Virus record (IMG/VR): IMGVR_UViG_3300046375_000049
Location: 1 to 27,126 of that record
Direction: 5' to 3' (one strand)
From: a virus
Length of the DNA stretch: 27,126 bases
Shown here piece by piece: positions 20,731 to 27,052 of the stretch; the first letter of the stretch is position 1, and every line of letters starts with the position of its first letter. The translations under genes and the position numbers were made by a program. A model generated the notes under the pieces. It was not told where the DNA came from. It was given only the letters and a program-made list of their open reading frames with translations, and made no database searches.

Positions 20731-22491
20731 ATGCCGATCACCGCCTCAGATTTCCAGATTTGGCAGACCGGCGGCCAGCAGATTACCGTTGGGCCTGCCG
20801 GCCCGTCGGCAGTTAGTAAAGATGCGAACAACAAGGCCACGCTCGGCAGCGACTCTTTGATCCTGGTCCAAGGTGTCGGAACCGGGGCCAGCGCCACGAC
20901 TCATGCCCAAGTTGTTTCTGGCGACGATCCGCAATTGACCAATGCTCGGACACCAACCGGCCACAACTCAACTCATTTGTCTGGGGGAAGTGATGCCATT
21001 AGTTTAGTGACTACCTCAGCAGCCGGTCTCTGTGTGCCGCCTGACGGCAGCACCATCCTGATTACTGGGGGGAAGCTGGTTTCCGTAGGCGGCGGTTCAG
21101 CAGGAGTTTCTACCGATGCCAATAACAAGGCGACCCTGGGCAGTGATTCGAAGATCCTGGTGCAAGGTACCGCGTTAGGCATTGCAGCGACGACTCACGC
21201 GCAAACGGTCTCCGGCGATGATCCGCAACTCACTAATGCGCGCACGCCGATTGCACACGAAGCCAGTCATGTCACCGGCAGCGATCAGATACCGTTCGCC
21301 AGCGCATCGACCAAAGGGCTCTTAAATCAGACGAGCGGCAATACGACTGATTTCATTGACGGCACCAACAACAGCCAGGCTTTGGCTCCGGTGATCTGGA
21401 GCGTGCGCCTGCGCAGCTTTAATGCGCTCGGCAACCCGACGTTTGAGGTTGACCAGCGCAACGTCAACCAGTCGCTGGCCAATATCGCCAGTGGCATTTT
21501 TGCCCAAGATCGATGGTGCAATCAGAAAGCTGGTACAGCTACGTTAGCTTATAGTGCAGGAGCATATCCGGCTCCGTTTGGTTCGGGAGTGCTTGTTCCA
21601 GGAACCAACTTTTGCATCAGTCGTGGCACCCTGCAGCTAACTTTAACCGCGCAACAAGCCACTTTAGGGGCTGGCGATTATGCCGCCTTTCAACAACTCA
21701 TTGAGGGGCCAAGGTTCCGGGAACTGTCCCAAGATGTTCATTCCTTTTCCATTCTGGCTTATACCACGGTGGCCGGAGGTTTAAAATTTGGAGCGATTCT
21801 CCGTGATCCGGGAAACACTCGCACGTTGGCCAAATTATGCACGCTTACTGCCGCAAACACTTGGCAACTAATCCAGCTGCCTAATTTGCCGGCCTGGCCG
21901 ACAGCTGGCAATTTCAGCGTAGCGCCTGGAGTACAAGGCTACAGTTTATTTATTTCTTTGGCTTGCGGTGCCACCTACATGGCTCCGGCCAACGACACCT
22001 GGCAGAATGGGAGTTTTATCGGAGCGATCGGCCAAGACAATTTTGGTTCGAAACCGGTCAATTCGATTCTTTACCTGGCCTTTGTCCAGCACGAGCCGGG
22101 GCCGCTCTGCACGACGCCGATCGATTGCCCGTTTGACCAGAATCTGGATGATTGTCTCCGTTATCTTCAGAAATCATATGGTTATAGTATAGCCAAGGGA
22201 AGTTCTACATTTAATGGGGCAGTGGGAAATTTTCTTGCTCCAAATACTGGTTCGGCCGCGGGCGGAGTAAGATTCCCGAAAGCAATGGCTAAAAGCCCTA
22301 GCCTTAGTCTATATAATCCAAATAATGGATCGGCCAACCAGGCGTTTGATTTAAATTCCTCTACTAATATCGCAATAAGTGTTACCGGAAGTGAATTTCT
22401 AAGTGAAGGTGGATTTTTACAAATTACTGGCGGTACATATACGCTAGGTCATAATTACGCAATCCATTATATTGTTGATACCGGCTGGTAA
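20731..22491 (+). CDS. second tail fibre / receptor-binding protein (586 aa)
   Basis: Begins directly after the first fibre stop. The N-terminal region has a short collagen-like GPAGPS (residues about 23-28) and a duplicated unit 'DANNKATLGSDS.ILVQG...ATTHAQ.VSGDDPQLTNARTP' (about residues 28-92 and 126-190). Residues about 225-470 form a beta-rich body. The C-terminus, with 'DDCLRYLQKSYGYSIAKGS' and 'FPKAMAKSPSLSLYNPNNG', matches the tip domain common in phage tail fibres. The last 330 bp are visibly AT-richer than the rest, which suggests exchange of the tip. No catalytic depolymerase motif is evident. Confidence 0.75.
   Translation: MPITASDFQIWQTGGQQITVGPAGPSAVSKDANNKATLGSDSLILVQGVGTGASATTHAQVVSGDDPQLTNARTPTGHNSTHLSGGSDAISLVTTSAAGLCVPPDGSTILITGGKLVSVGGGSAGVSTDANNKATLGSDSKILVQGTALGIAATTHAQTVSGDDPQLTNARTPIAHEASHVTGSDQIPFASASTKGLLNQTSGNTTDFIDGTNNSQALAPVIWSVRLRSFNALGNPTFEVDQRNVNQSLANIASGIFAQDRWCNQKAGTATLAYSAGAYPAPFGSGVLVPGTNFCISRGTLQLTLTAQQATLGAGDYAAFQQLIEGPRFRELSQDVHSFSILAYTTVAGGLKFGAILRDPGNTRTLAKLCTLTAANTWQLIQLPNLPAWPTAGNFSVAPGVQGYSLFISLACGATYMAPANDTWQNGSFIGAIGQDNFGSKPVNSILYLAFVQHEPGPLCTTPIDCPFDQNLDDCLRYLQKSYGYSIAKGSSTFNGAVGNFLAPNTGSAAGGVRFPKAMAKSPSLSLYNPNNGSANQAFDLNSSTNIAISVTGSEFLSEGGFLQITGGTYTLGHNYAIHYIVDTGW
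20812..21006 (+). repeat. fibre repeat unit 1 (about 65 aa)
   Basis: First copy of the DANNKATLGSDS / THAQ / VSGDDPQLTNARTP unit; the second starts 294 bp later. Confidence 0.75.
21106..21300 (+). repeat. fibre repeat unit 2 (about 65 aa)
   Basis: Second copy of the unit, strongly conserved at protein level, with 'NNKATLGSDSKILVQGTA' and an identical SGDDPQLTNARTP stretch. Confidence 0.75.
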
Positions 22492-22497
22492 AAATTT

Positions 22498-22842
22498 ATG
22501 AGTGCTTACACTTCAAGCTATGCGCTTCGGTACCAAATCCCGAGCGTACAACAACAGATCGAGGTTGCGGTCATTCATGACGTCGAGGACATCAATAACG
22601 AAGACCCAGCGACGCCTGATCATGTCAACCGACTAAGCTGGGCCAATTGGGCCAACAAGAATTCAAGCGTTGCTTGGTTGCCGTTTGCTTGGCCGGTCGC
22701 CCTGAACCCGACCATTCAATCGGCGGTTCAAGCCGATCCGAGCGGCCAGACCGTCAATGATTCCGATGTCCAATTCGTGGTAACCAGCGCGTTGCCGAAA
22801 GTGATTGCCGATTTTGTGGCGCATCCGCCTCCGGGAGCGTGA
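22498..22842 (+). CDS. hypothetical protein after the fibres (114 aa)
   Basis: Sits between the second fibre and the lysis genes. It is acidic, with 'VAVIHDVEDINNEDPATPDH' and 'LSWANWANKNSSVAWLPFAWP', several tryptophans, and a C-terminal helix (VVTSALPKVIADFVAHPP). It could be a fibre chaperone or a small virion protein. No signal peptide or membrane segment. Only a weak ribosome-binding site is seen before ATG 22498. Confidence 0.55.
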   Translation: MSAYTSSYALRYQIPSVQQQIEVAVIHDVEDINNEDPATPDHVNRLSWANWANKNSSVAWLPFAWPVALNPTIQSAVQADPSGQTVNDSDVQFVVTSALPKVIADFVAHPPPGA

Positions 22843-22852
22843 ACAGAGCTAC

Positions 22853-22957
22853 ATGTTCAACGAAGATCGGATTCTTTATATTCTGTTGTGGGCGGCGGCC
22901 GGGATCGGCTTTGTCGGGCTGGTATATTTTTGGATCTGGAAGTGGTTAAATTCGTGA
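22853..22957 (+). CDS. 34-residue membrane peptide, possible lysis accessory
   Basis: ORF from ATG 22853 to TGA 22955-22957. It reads MFNEDRILYILLWAAAGIG, then FVGLVYFWIWKWLNS: one transmembrane helix with an acidic N-terminus. It directly precedes two further membrane proteins and the muramidase, so a holin or holin-regulator role is plausible. Start signal weak. Confidence 0.45.
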   Translation: MFNEDRILYILLWAAAGIGFVGLVYFWIWKWLNS

Positions 22958-22973
22958 AAGGAAACCTGGAGAC

Positions 22974-23186
22974 ATGGTAATTTGGAAACTGGTTTTGGCC
23001 TGGGCTTCTTTGGTGGCCTTTTTTGTCACTCCGGTCATTTTGTTCGTGATTCACATCTTTCACTACGTGGACAAGGATCCTAGCTTTAGTGTTGAGTTTC
23101 GGTGGCTGGGCGAATACCTGCGCACCATCACCGCCATCATCATTTCGTTGGCAGGATTTAACACGGTGGAATTGTTTAAGAAATGA
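22974..23186 (+). CDS. putative holin, paralogue 1 (70 aa, two membrane segments)
   Basis: GGAG lies 2-3 nt before ATG 22974, with a further AAGGAAA upstream. Two hydrophobic segments are visible: residues about 3-27 (IWKLVLAWASLVAFFVTPVILFV) and 49-63 (RTITAIIISLAGFNTV), joined by a charged loop (YVDKDPSFSVEFRWLGEY). This is a normal size and topology for a class II holin, which releases the endolysin. It is followed with an ATGA overlap by a protein of the same build, and then by the GH25 gene. Confidence 0.6.
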   Translation: MVIWKLVLAWASLVAFFVTPVILFVIHIFHYVDKDPSFSVEFRWLGEYLRTITAIIISLAGFNTVELFKK

Positions 23187-23482
23187 ACGATCCCCTATGG
23201 CGGACAGTTCTTTGCTGGGGAACGGTTATCACGTTCCTTAGTGCTCCGCTGTTGGTGTTCATTCTGCATATCGTCTCGGACGAGGTTCCCTGGCTGCATT
23301 TCAGCCAGCACATCAAAGAATACGGATTCATGGTTCCTTTCTTTCAATCGATAACTGCACTGGTCTTTGGTCTGGCCGGTTTGCATTCCTGGGATAAGCG
23401 CATAGCGAACGGGAGGCATGAACAGGACGCATCTAGGCATCCTCTGTTATCTTCACCTTCGAAATCTAAACGCAACGATTAG
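23183..23482 (+). CDS. putative holin/antiholin, paralogue 2 (99 aa)
   Basis: Aligns with the preceding protein: 'LCWGTVITFLSAPLLVFILHIV' with 'LAWASLVAFFVTPVILFVIHIF', and 'ITALVFGLAGLHSW' with 'ITAIIISLAGFNTV'. It adds a longer hydrophilic, basic C-terminus (residues about 72-99). The pair looks like a tandem duplication in which one copy could time lysis by inhibiting the other. That is inferred from the arrangement only. The start overlaps the previous stop (ATGA at 23183). Confidence 0.6.
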   Translation: MNDPLWRTVLCWGTVITFLSAPLLVFILHIVSDEVPWLHFSQHIKEYGFMVPFFQSITALVFGLAGLHSWDKRIANGRHEQDASRHPLLSSPSKSKRND

Positions 23483-23484
23483 TA

Positions 23485-24225
23485 ATGAATATCAATTTGC
23501 TCGTCATCGATCTTTCCCACTGGGATCCGGCCCAGGATTACCGAGCCGTCAAAGCAGCCGGTGTTTGCGGAGTAATCTACAAAGCGACTCAAGGCACCGG
23601 ATACCGCGACAGTACCTATCTCCAGCAGCGTAAGGCAGCGCTCAAGGCGGGGCTCCTCTGGGGCGCGTACCACTTCGGTGACGGAAGCGATCCGCAAAAG
23701 CAGGTGACTAATTTTTTGAGCTACGCCCAGATTGATGACCAGACGCTTTTTAGCCTGGACTGGGAAGACAATTCATCCAGCCAGATGAAACTGGATGGTG
23801 CCCGCCGCTTTATTGAACTCTGCGAACAAGAACTTGGGCGAACTAATCAGTGTGTTGTCTATTCAGGCAACACTGCCAAGGAGGCTCTTGGCAACAGGAA
23901 CGATTCATTCTTCGGCGCTCGCCGGCTCTGGCAAGCTCAGTACGGCAACAAATGCGTCTGCCAGGCGAGCTGGGACACTTACTGGCTCTGGCAATATACC
24001 GATGGCACTTACGGGCCCGAACCGCATACGGTCGACGGATGCTCGCCGGACGGCATCGACTGCAATCATTACGATGGCACACCGGACCAACTCGCTGCGG
24101 AATGGGCGAGCGGAGTTCCGGTACCGGCACCGGTGCCGCCGAGTGAACTCGTTGTGACGGTCACGATTGATGTGCCGCCTGGCGTCACCGTGAACGTGGT
24201 GCAGAATCCAGGCGTCCTGTGTTGA
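23485..24225 (+). CDS. endolysin: GH25 muramidase (246 aa)
   Basis: Hydrolyses the beta-1,4 bond between N-acetylmuramic acid and N-acetylglucosamine in peptidoglycan. GH25 hallmarks are seen: VIDLSHWD at the N-terminus with Asp9, 'GVIYKATQGTGYRD', 'GAYHFG', then LDWED with Asp92 and catalytic Glu94, 'LWQAQYG', and 'YWLWQYTDGTYG'. The catalytic domain fills residues 1-205. A Pro/Ala linker (VPAPVPP) and about 25 residues of Val/Pro-rich sequence follow. No signal peptide is present, so export needs a holin, and candidates lie directly upstream. ATG 23485 follows the preceding stop by two bases. Confidence 0.92.
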   Translation: MNINLLVIDLSHWDPAQDYRAVKAAGVCGVIYKATQGTGYRDSTYLQQRKAALKAGLLWGAYHFGDGSDPQKQVTNFLSYAQIDDQTLFSLDWEDNSSSQMKLDGARRFIELCEQELGRTNQCVVYSGNTAKEALGNRNDSFFGARRLWQAQYGNKCVCQASWDTYWLWQYTDGTYGPEPHTVDGCSPDGIDCNHYDGTPDQLAAEWASGVPVPAPVPPSELVVTVTIDVPPGVTVNVVQNPGVLC

Positions 24226-24282
24226 TGCACACGTTCAGAGATTGATTCTTAATCGATTTTTATTGTACGTAATCTCGGGTAT

Positions 24283-24522
24283 ATGCCCAAGATAAACCGT
24301 AATTTGCATCAACGTTACGGGAAATGGTTGCGCCTTGATGAGCTTCCCATTGGTCGAACACTCGCAAACCAATTAATCAAACAAGGACTTCTTTTTTCTG
24401 TAACGGTTGGCGCGCCCGGATCGAAACGCGGCGTTCGATTAGTCTCGGCCGATAGCCTAGATGATTATTTAAATGCGCTCGGCTTGAAGCAACAGGAAGA
24501 GCGCAAAAAGCCGAAAAAGTGA
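24283..24522 (+). CDS. excisionase-like small DNA-binding protein (79 aa)
   Basis: A basic protein with 'WLRLDELPIGRTLANQLIKQGLLFSVTVGAPGSKRGVRLVSADSLDDYL' (shown here as separate overlapping elements: a helix-turn-helix over WLRLDEL...GRTLANQL, a wing at GSKRGVRLV, and a closing helix). This is the winged-helix layout of excisionase/MerR-like proteins. It lies between the lysis genes and the tRNA-derived site, with the integrase on the other side, the usual xis-attP-int order. It probably bends DNA and favours excision. No clear Shine-Dalgarno; 57 bp of AT-rich sequence precede it. Confidence 0.6.
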   Translation: MPKINRNLHQRYGKWLRLDELPIGRTLANQLIKQGLLFSVTVGAPGSKRGVRLVSADSLDDYLNALGLKQQEERKKPKK

Positions 24523-24555
24523 GTTATAATCTGCGTTATCGGCAAAATGGCAAAT

Positions 24556-24586
24556 CTATAAGTGTTTGAGCCCAAAATACTTATAG
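24556..24586. repeat. 12-bp inverted repeat beside the attachment core
   Basis: Arms CTATAAGTGTTT and AAATACTTATAG are complementary at 11 of 12 positions around a 7-base centre. It lies 17 bases before the tRNA-derived segment. Spacing and symmetry fit a tyrosine-recombinase or Xis binding site; an RNA hairpin is the other option. Confidence 0.7.
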
Positions 24587-24602
24587 AAATCATGCCCTCG
24601 CC

Positions 24603-24646
24603 CTCTCAAGGCCGGTGCACGGGTTCGAGTCCCGTACGCGCTGCCA
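24603..24646 (+). other. 3' part of a tRNA gene, tRNA-Glu(CUC)-like: probable attP core
   Basis: From the anticodon loop onward the sequence folds as a tRNA: loop CTCTCAA (24603-24609, anticodon CTC), GGCCG, a 4-base variable region, the T-arm ACGGG-TTCGAGT-CCCGT (24619-24635), a 7-base acceptor strand ACGCGCT, discriminator G and CCA. No matching 5' half (AGCGCGT and D-arm) lies upstream, so it is not a working tRNA gene. Phages that integrate into tRNA genes carry such a 3' end as their attachment core. It sits between the excisionase-like and integrase genes. Confidence 0.75.
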
Positions 24647-24782
24647 GCTTCTCTCTTCTGGTAAGTATCTAGAAATCAAAGAGTTGCTCCGATGGCATTT
24701 CTCTCACCTGAGGCAAGAGAAAGTTTTGATTTAGTTGAAGTATGAGGTTGTTTTGCCTTCAATCTGCGATATATTGCAGCCC

Positions 24783-25076
24783 ATGATACTCAGATTTGAA
24801 CGACGGGAATATTGGGAATGGATTCAACATGCGCTCGACTCGCTGGACCATCCGTTGCGAGAGCGATTCAAGGACTACGAGCCGCACAGGGTTTTGGTTT
24901 CCCGTGACGAATTGGATCTAATCATTGAAGCGGTTACTGAATGCCGAGACGACTGGAAATGGGATTTAGACCAAGAGGAAGGCTTAACTGAAAGGGATCA
25001 AGAAGGCTTGCGCAACGATCTCGAGACGCTCAATGAGACGATTGATTTTCTCAACGAGCTACTTCTCACCAAATGA
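24783..25076 (+). CDS. small acidic helical protein upstream of integrase (97 aa)
   Basis: Contains 'MILRFERREYWEWIQHALDSLDH', 'HRVLVSRDELDLIIEAV' and 'LETLNETIDFLNELLLTK', all helical and strongly acidic. Its stop overlaps the integrase ATG (ATGA at 25073-25076), so the two are translationally coupled. An upstream TTG would add 16 residues; I prefer the ATG. It could regulate the integrase or act in recombination directionality, but I recognise no family. Confidence 0.5.
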   Translation: MILRFERREYWEWIQHALDSLDHPLRERFKDYEPHRVLVSRDELDLIIEAVTECRDDWKWDLDQEEGLTERDQEGLRNDLETLNETIDFLNELLLTK

Positions 25077-26311
25077 AACCGTTCCGTTTTGAGAGTGAGA
25101 CGACCCCTTGGCGGGTGATGCTTCCGAAATCGCTGACTCATGGGAAGCGAAAGGCAAAATATTTCGCGACGAAAGAAGATGCACTGAAGTTTTGCCGCCA
25201 AGCAGAGAAGCCGGGCTTTACGCTTGATGGATTTGTGCCAGCGGTTCCCAAATCTAAGCAAGAGGAATTTGGCGTGGCCATCAGACAGTTTGCGGCATTG
25301 TACGACGGCAAGATTTCGGACGCTTACGCGGCTCACGAGAAACTTCAGAAGCTGCAAAACATTAGACCGGCAACGGTGCGCGAAGCGGTTGAAGAGTTCC
25401 AAGCTTGTCGGAAAACTCAAATTAGGAAGGTGATTCAGGGTTCGACCTGGGATACCGACCGTTGGCGCTTGGTTAAATTTTTGGAGGCGTTTGAACGGTG
25501 CCAGCTCTCCGATCTTATGGAAGCCGATATCTGGCGGTTCTTTGATTCGGTCACGGGAGATAAGCGCAGTATCTACAGTTCCCTTAACAAGTTCTTCAAA
25601 TGGGCCAAACGACATCAGCTCGTTGTGGTCAATCCGATGAGCGAAATTGAACCCAAGGAAATCGGAACTTTCGGGGTGCGCAAAGACATTTATTCGGTCG
25701 AAACCTTCGAGCGGATGTTGCGCGTTGCCGCAGGCCTCGAGTCAGTAAAACACGGAGGCCTGCCCACCAATGAGTTTAAAGCGCTCTTGCCTCTTTTCGT
25801 CTTAGGCGGTTTCTGCGGGTTGCGGCCGTGCGAAAGTCGACGCCTCACTCGTAATGCTGAATCGATCCGTTGGAGCGATTTGTATTTTGACCGCGGCTTT
25901 ATCGAAATCCGGGATGAGGCCGCCAAAAGCACTAAGCGTGAAGACGATACACGCCATATCGAAACCGCACACTATCTGCAAGCTGCCAAGGCTTGGCTTG
26001 AGCTGTGCCCGGCGACCGATAACGGTTTCGTGGTGCCTTGGACCAAGCGCAAAATTCAGGATTTGAAGCGCGCCTTTAAAGCCGCCACTGGGATCCGATT
26101 GCTTGAGAATGGTCTGCGCAATTCGTTCGCTTCCTATGCGCTGACCTATGATGGCTTGGCCAGCGTCGGCAAACTGGCGCTCGAGATGGGCGATTCTGAG
26201 GCCGTTTGCAAGCGCTACTATATCCGTACCCTCCTGCCGGGTTCGGGCCGCGCCTGGTTCAATCTGCGGCCAGCAATCGGCAACGTGATCCAGATGTCTG
26301 CGGTGGCTTAA
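25073..26311 (+). CDS. int: tyrosine-type integrase (412 aa)
   Basis: Catalyses site-specific recombination between attP and the host attB. The N-terminal third is an arm-binding and SAM-like region (residues about 100-190, TVREAVEEFQACRK, then LNKFFKWAKRHQLVVVNPM). The catalytic domain shows Arg251 in GLRPCESRRL, Lys285 in 'DEAAKSTKR', Asn346-x-x-Arg349 in ENGLRNSFASY (His usual at 346), Asp374 in EMGDSEAV (His/Trp usual), and nucleophile Tyr382 or Tyr383 in KRYYIRT. Substitutions at the histidine positions occur in related integrases. Start coupled to the upstream gene. It lies about 430 bp from the tRNA-derived site, pointing away. Confidence 0.88.
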   Translation: MKPFRFESETTPWRVMLPKSLTHGKRKAKYFATKEDALKFCRQAEKPGFTLDGFVPAVPKSKQEEFGVAIRQFAALYDGKISDAYAAHEKLQKLQNIRPATVREAVEEFQACRKTQIRKVIQGSTWDTDRWRLVKFLEAFERCQLSDLMEADIWRFFDSVTGDKRSIYSSLNKFFKWAKRHQLVVVNPMSEIEPKEIGTFGVRKDIYSVETFERMLRVAAGLESVKHGGLPTNEFKALLPLFVLGGFCGLRPCESRRLTRNAESIRWSDLYFDRGFIEIRDEAAKSTKREDDTRHIETAHYLQAAKAWLELCPATDNGFVVPWTKRKIQDLKRAFKAATGIRLLENGLRNSFASYALTYDGLASVGKLALEMGDSEAVCKRYYIRTLLPGSGRAWFNLRPAIGNVIQMSAVA

Positions 26312-26344
26312 AACTCCTTTGGTTGGACGCCTTCTGAGTAGCGG

Positions 26345-26617
26345 TCAGCCTGCGGCCTTTCGAGGTCGTTTCGTCGGCGGCCGCGACTGCTTAGAGTTCT
26401 TTTTCTTTGGCGCACCCTTAGGCTTCTTTGGCTTTTTCCTTGTTACGAAACGGAGCGGCCATTCCAATTCTTCGCCGGCCTCAATCTGTTCAACATAGGT
26501 TTTGCCAACTTCATCGAAAAAATGTGCGCGACCTTTGAAGCGGAGTTTTCGAATTGCGGGCAAGAATCGCTTTTCAATAAATTCGCGGGGCCAATCCACT
26601 GTTGAAACGTTTGGCAC
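26345..26617 (-). CDS. small basic protein with Lys/Pro-rich tail (90 aa), convergent with integrase
   Basis: Starts with GTG at 26617-26615; no Shine-Dalgarno is seen. Residues 1-60 look folded (WPREFIEKRFLPAIRKLRF, GRAHFFDEVGKTYVEQIEAG). Residues 61-90 are a histone-like basic tail (KKPKKPKGAPKKK, RPPTKRPRKAAG) suited to nucleic-acid binding. It is the only minus-strand candidate at this end and converges on the integrase with about 30 bp between stops. It may be a regulator; an overlapping ORF in another frame (26443-26706) looks less protein-like. Confidence 0.4.
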   Translation of the reverse strand: MPNVSTVDWPREFIEKRFLPAIRKLRFKGRAHFFDEVGKTYVEQIEAGEELEWPLRFVTRKKPKKPKGAPKKKNSKQSRPPTKRPRKAAG

Positions 26618-26688
26618 TCAGATAATCGAATCGCAAGAAGGTTTTGCTGGCAAATCAAAGGTTTTCTTTCAATTTCTTTGAAACGCAA

Positions 26689-26728
26689 TGCGTGTTTTCG
26701 CGACACAATGGCTGAATTGCAACACGCA
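26689..26728. repeat. 8-bp inverted repeat TGCGTGTT / AACACGCA
   Basis: Perfect arms at 26689-26696 and 26721-26728 with 24 bases between. Possible protein-binding half-sites in the control region. Confidence 0.5.
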
Positions 26729-26739
26729 AACGATTGCCT

Positions 26740-26770
26740 AAAATTATTATCACGGAATTGTAATAATTTT
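26740..26770. repeat. perfect 10-bp inverted repeat AAAATTATTA / TAATAATTTT
   Basis: Arms at 26740-26749 and 26761-26770 with an 11-base centre. Weak as an RNA stem (A/T only), so a dimeric repressor operator is more likely than a terminator. Confidence 0.6.
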
Positions 26771-26824
26771 GTTGTGCTTTGTTAGTTTGGGTTCTATTTC
26801 TCGCTTCTCGCAAATCTTATAGAG

Positions 26825-26842
26825 ATTCTCAGTAGTGAGAAT
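26825..26842. repeat. inverted repeat ATTCTCA-gtag-TGAGAAT before a small ORF
   Basis: Perfect 7-bp arms with a 4-base centre, 17 bases before ATG 26859. It could be an operator or a 5' UTR hairpin. Confidence 0.55.
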
Positions 26843-26858
26843 TAAGGATATTGGCTCT

Positions 26859-26951
26859 ATGGGTTGGTTCATTCTAGTCGTCTATTTGTGTGGCTTGCCG
26901 CTTCTTTCGAGATTCTTGCGCTTCAGCAAGGACAAGGACGACTCAAGTTAA
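26859..26951 (+). CDS. 30-residue membrane peptide candidate
   Basis: MGWFILVVYLCGLPLLSRFL followed by a charged end (RFSKDKDDSS): one membrane helix, N-terminus out or short. AAGGA lies about 12 nt before the ATG. The small size makes chance coding possible. Confidence 0.35.
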   Translation: MGWFILVVYLCGLPLLSRFLRFSKDKDDSS

Positions 26952-26997
26952 TTTGTAGCTCTGTTACCGGTAGCTTGTTAGTAACTTGTTAATAAGT

Positions 26998-27019
26998 CCC
27001 TCTCCATCTGCCGAGAGGG
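26998..27019 (+). terminator. hairpin CCCTCTC / GAGAGGG, possible terminator or leader hairpin
   Basis: A 7-bp perfect stem with an 8-base loop (27005-27012) in the 100-bp gap before the last gene. No T-run follows (ttacaaaag), so intrinsic termination is doubtful and a leader structure is equally possible. Confidence 0.4.
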
Positions 27020-27052
27020 TTACAAAAGTTCTTTGGTCTCGAGGAGGGAAAA

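Larger units (their letters stand above)
26618..26858. other. AT-rich intergenic control region
   Basis: No convincing gene. The segment is clearly AT-richer than the structural genes and holds three inverted repeats, listed separately. It lies between the integrase side and rightward genes, where lysogeny/early promoters and operators would be expected. I could not define a reliable -35/-10 pair by eye. Confidence 0.45.

Noticed and set aside
17908-22491. Diversity-generating retroelement target in the fibre genes
   Set aside because: No reverse transcriptase gene and no template/variable repeat pair with adenine-specific changes is visible in the window.
24226-24282. Rho-independent terminator or sigma-70 promoter between endolysin and xis-like gene
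   Set aside because: The stretch is AT-rich with a TTTTTATT run, but there is no adequate GC stem before it and no well-spaced -35/-10 pair.
24603-24646. Functional tRNA gene
   Set aside because: Only the anticodon loop to CCA part is present. No acceptor 5' strand (AGCGCGT) or D-arm lies upstream, so it is an attachment fragment.
24998-25615. 205-residue antisense ORF opposite the integrase start
   Set aside because: It is rich in Ser/Arg/Leu, with no domain, and fully covered by the integrase and its coupled upstream gene.
26443-26706. 87-residue minus-strand ORF overlapping the basic protein
   Set aside because: Composition is irregular and no start signal is seen; the other frame has a more protein-like folded part and basic tail. 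Neither is certain.
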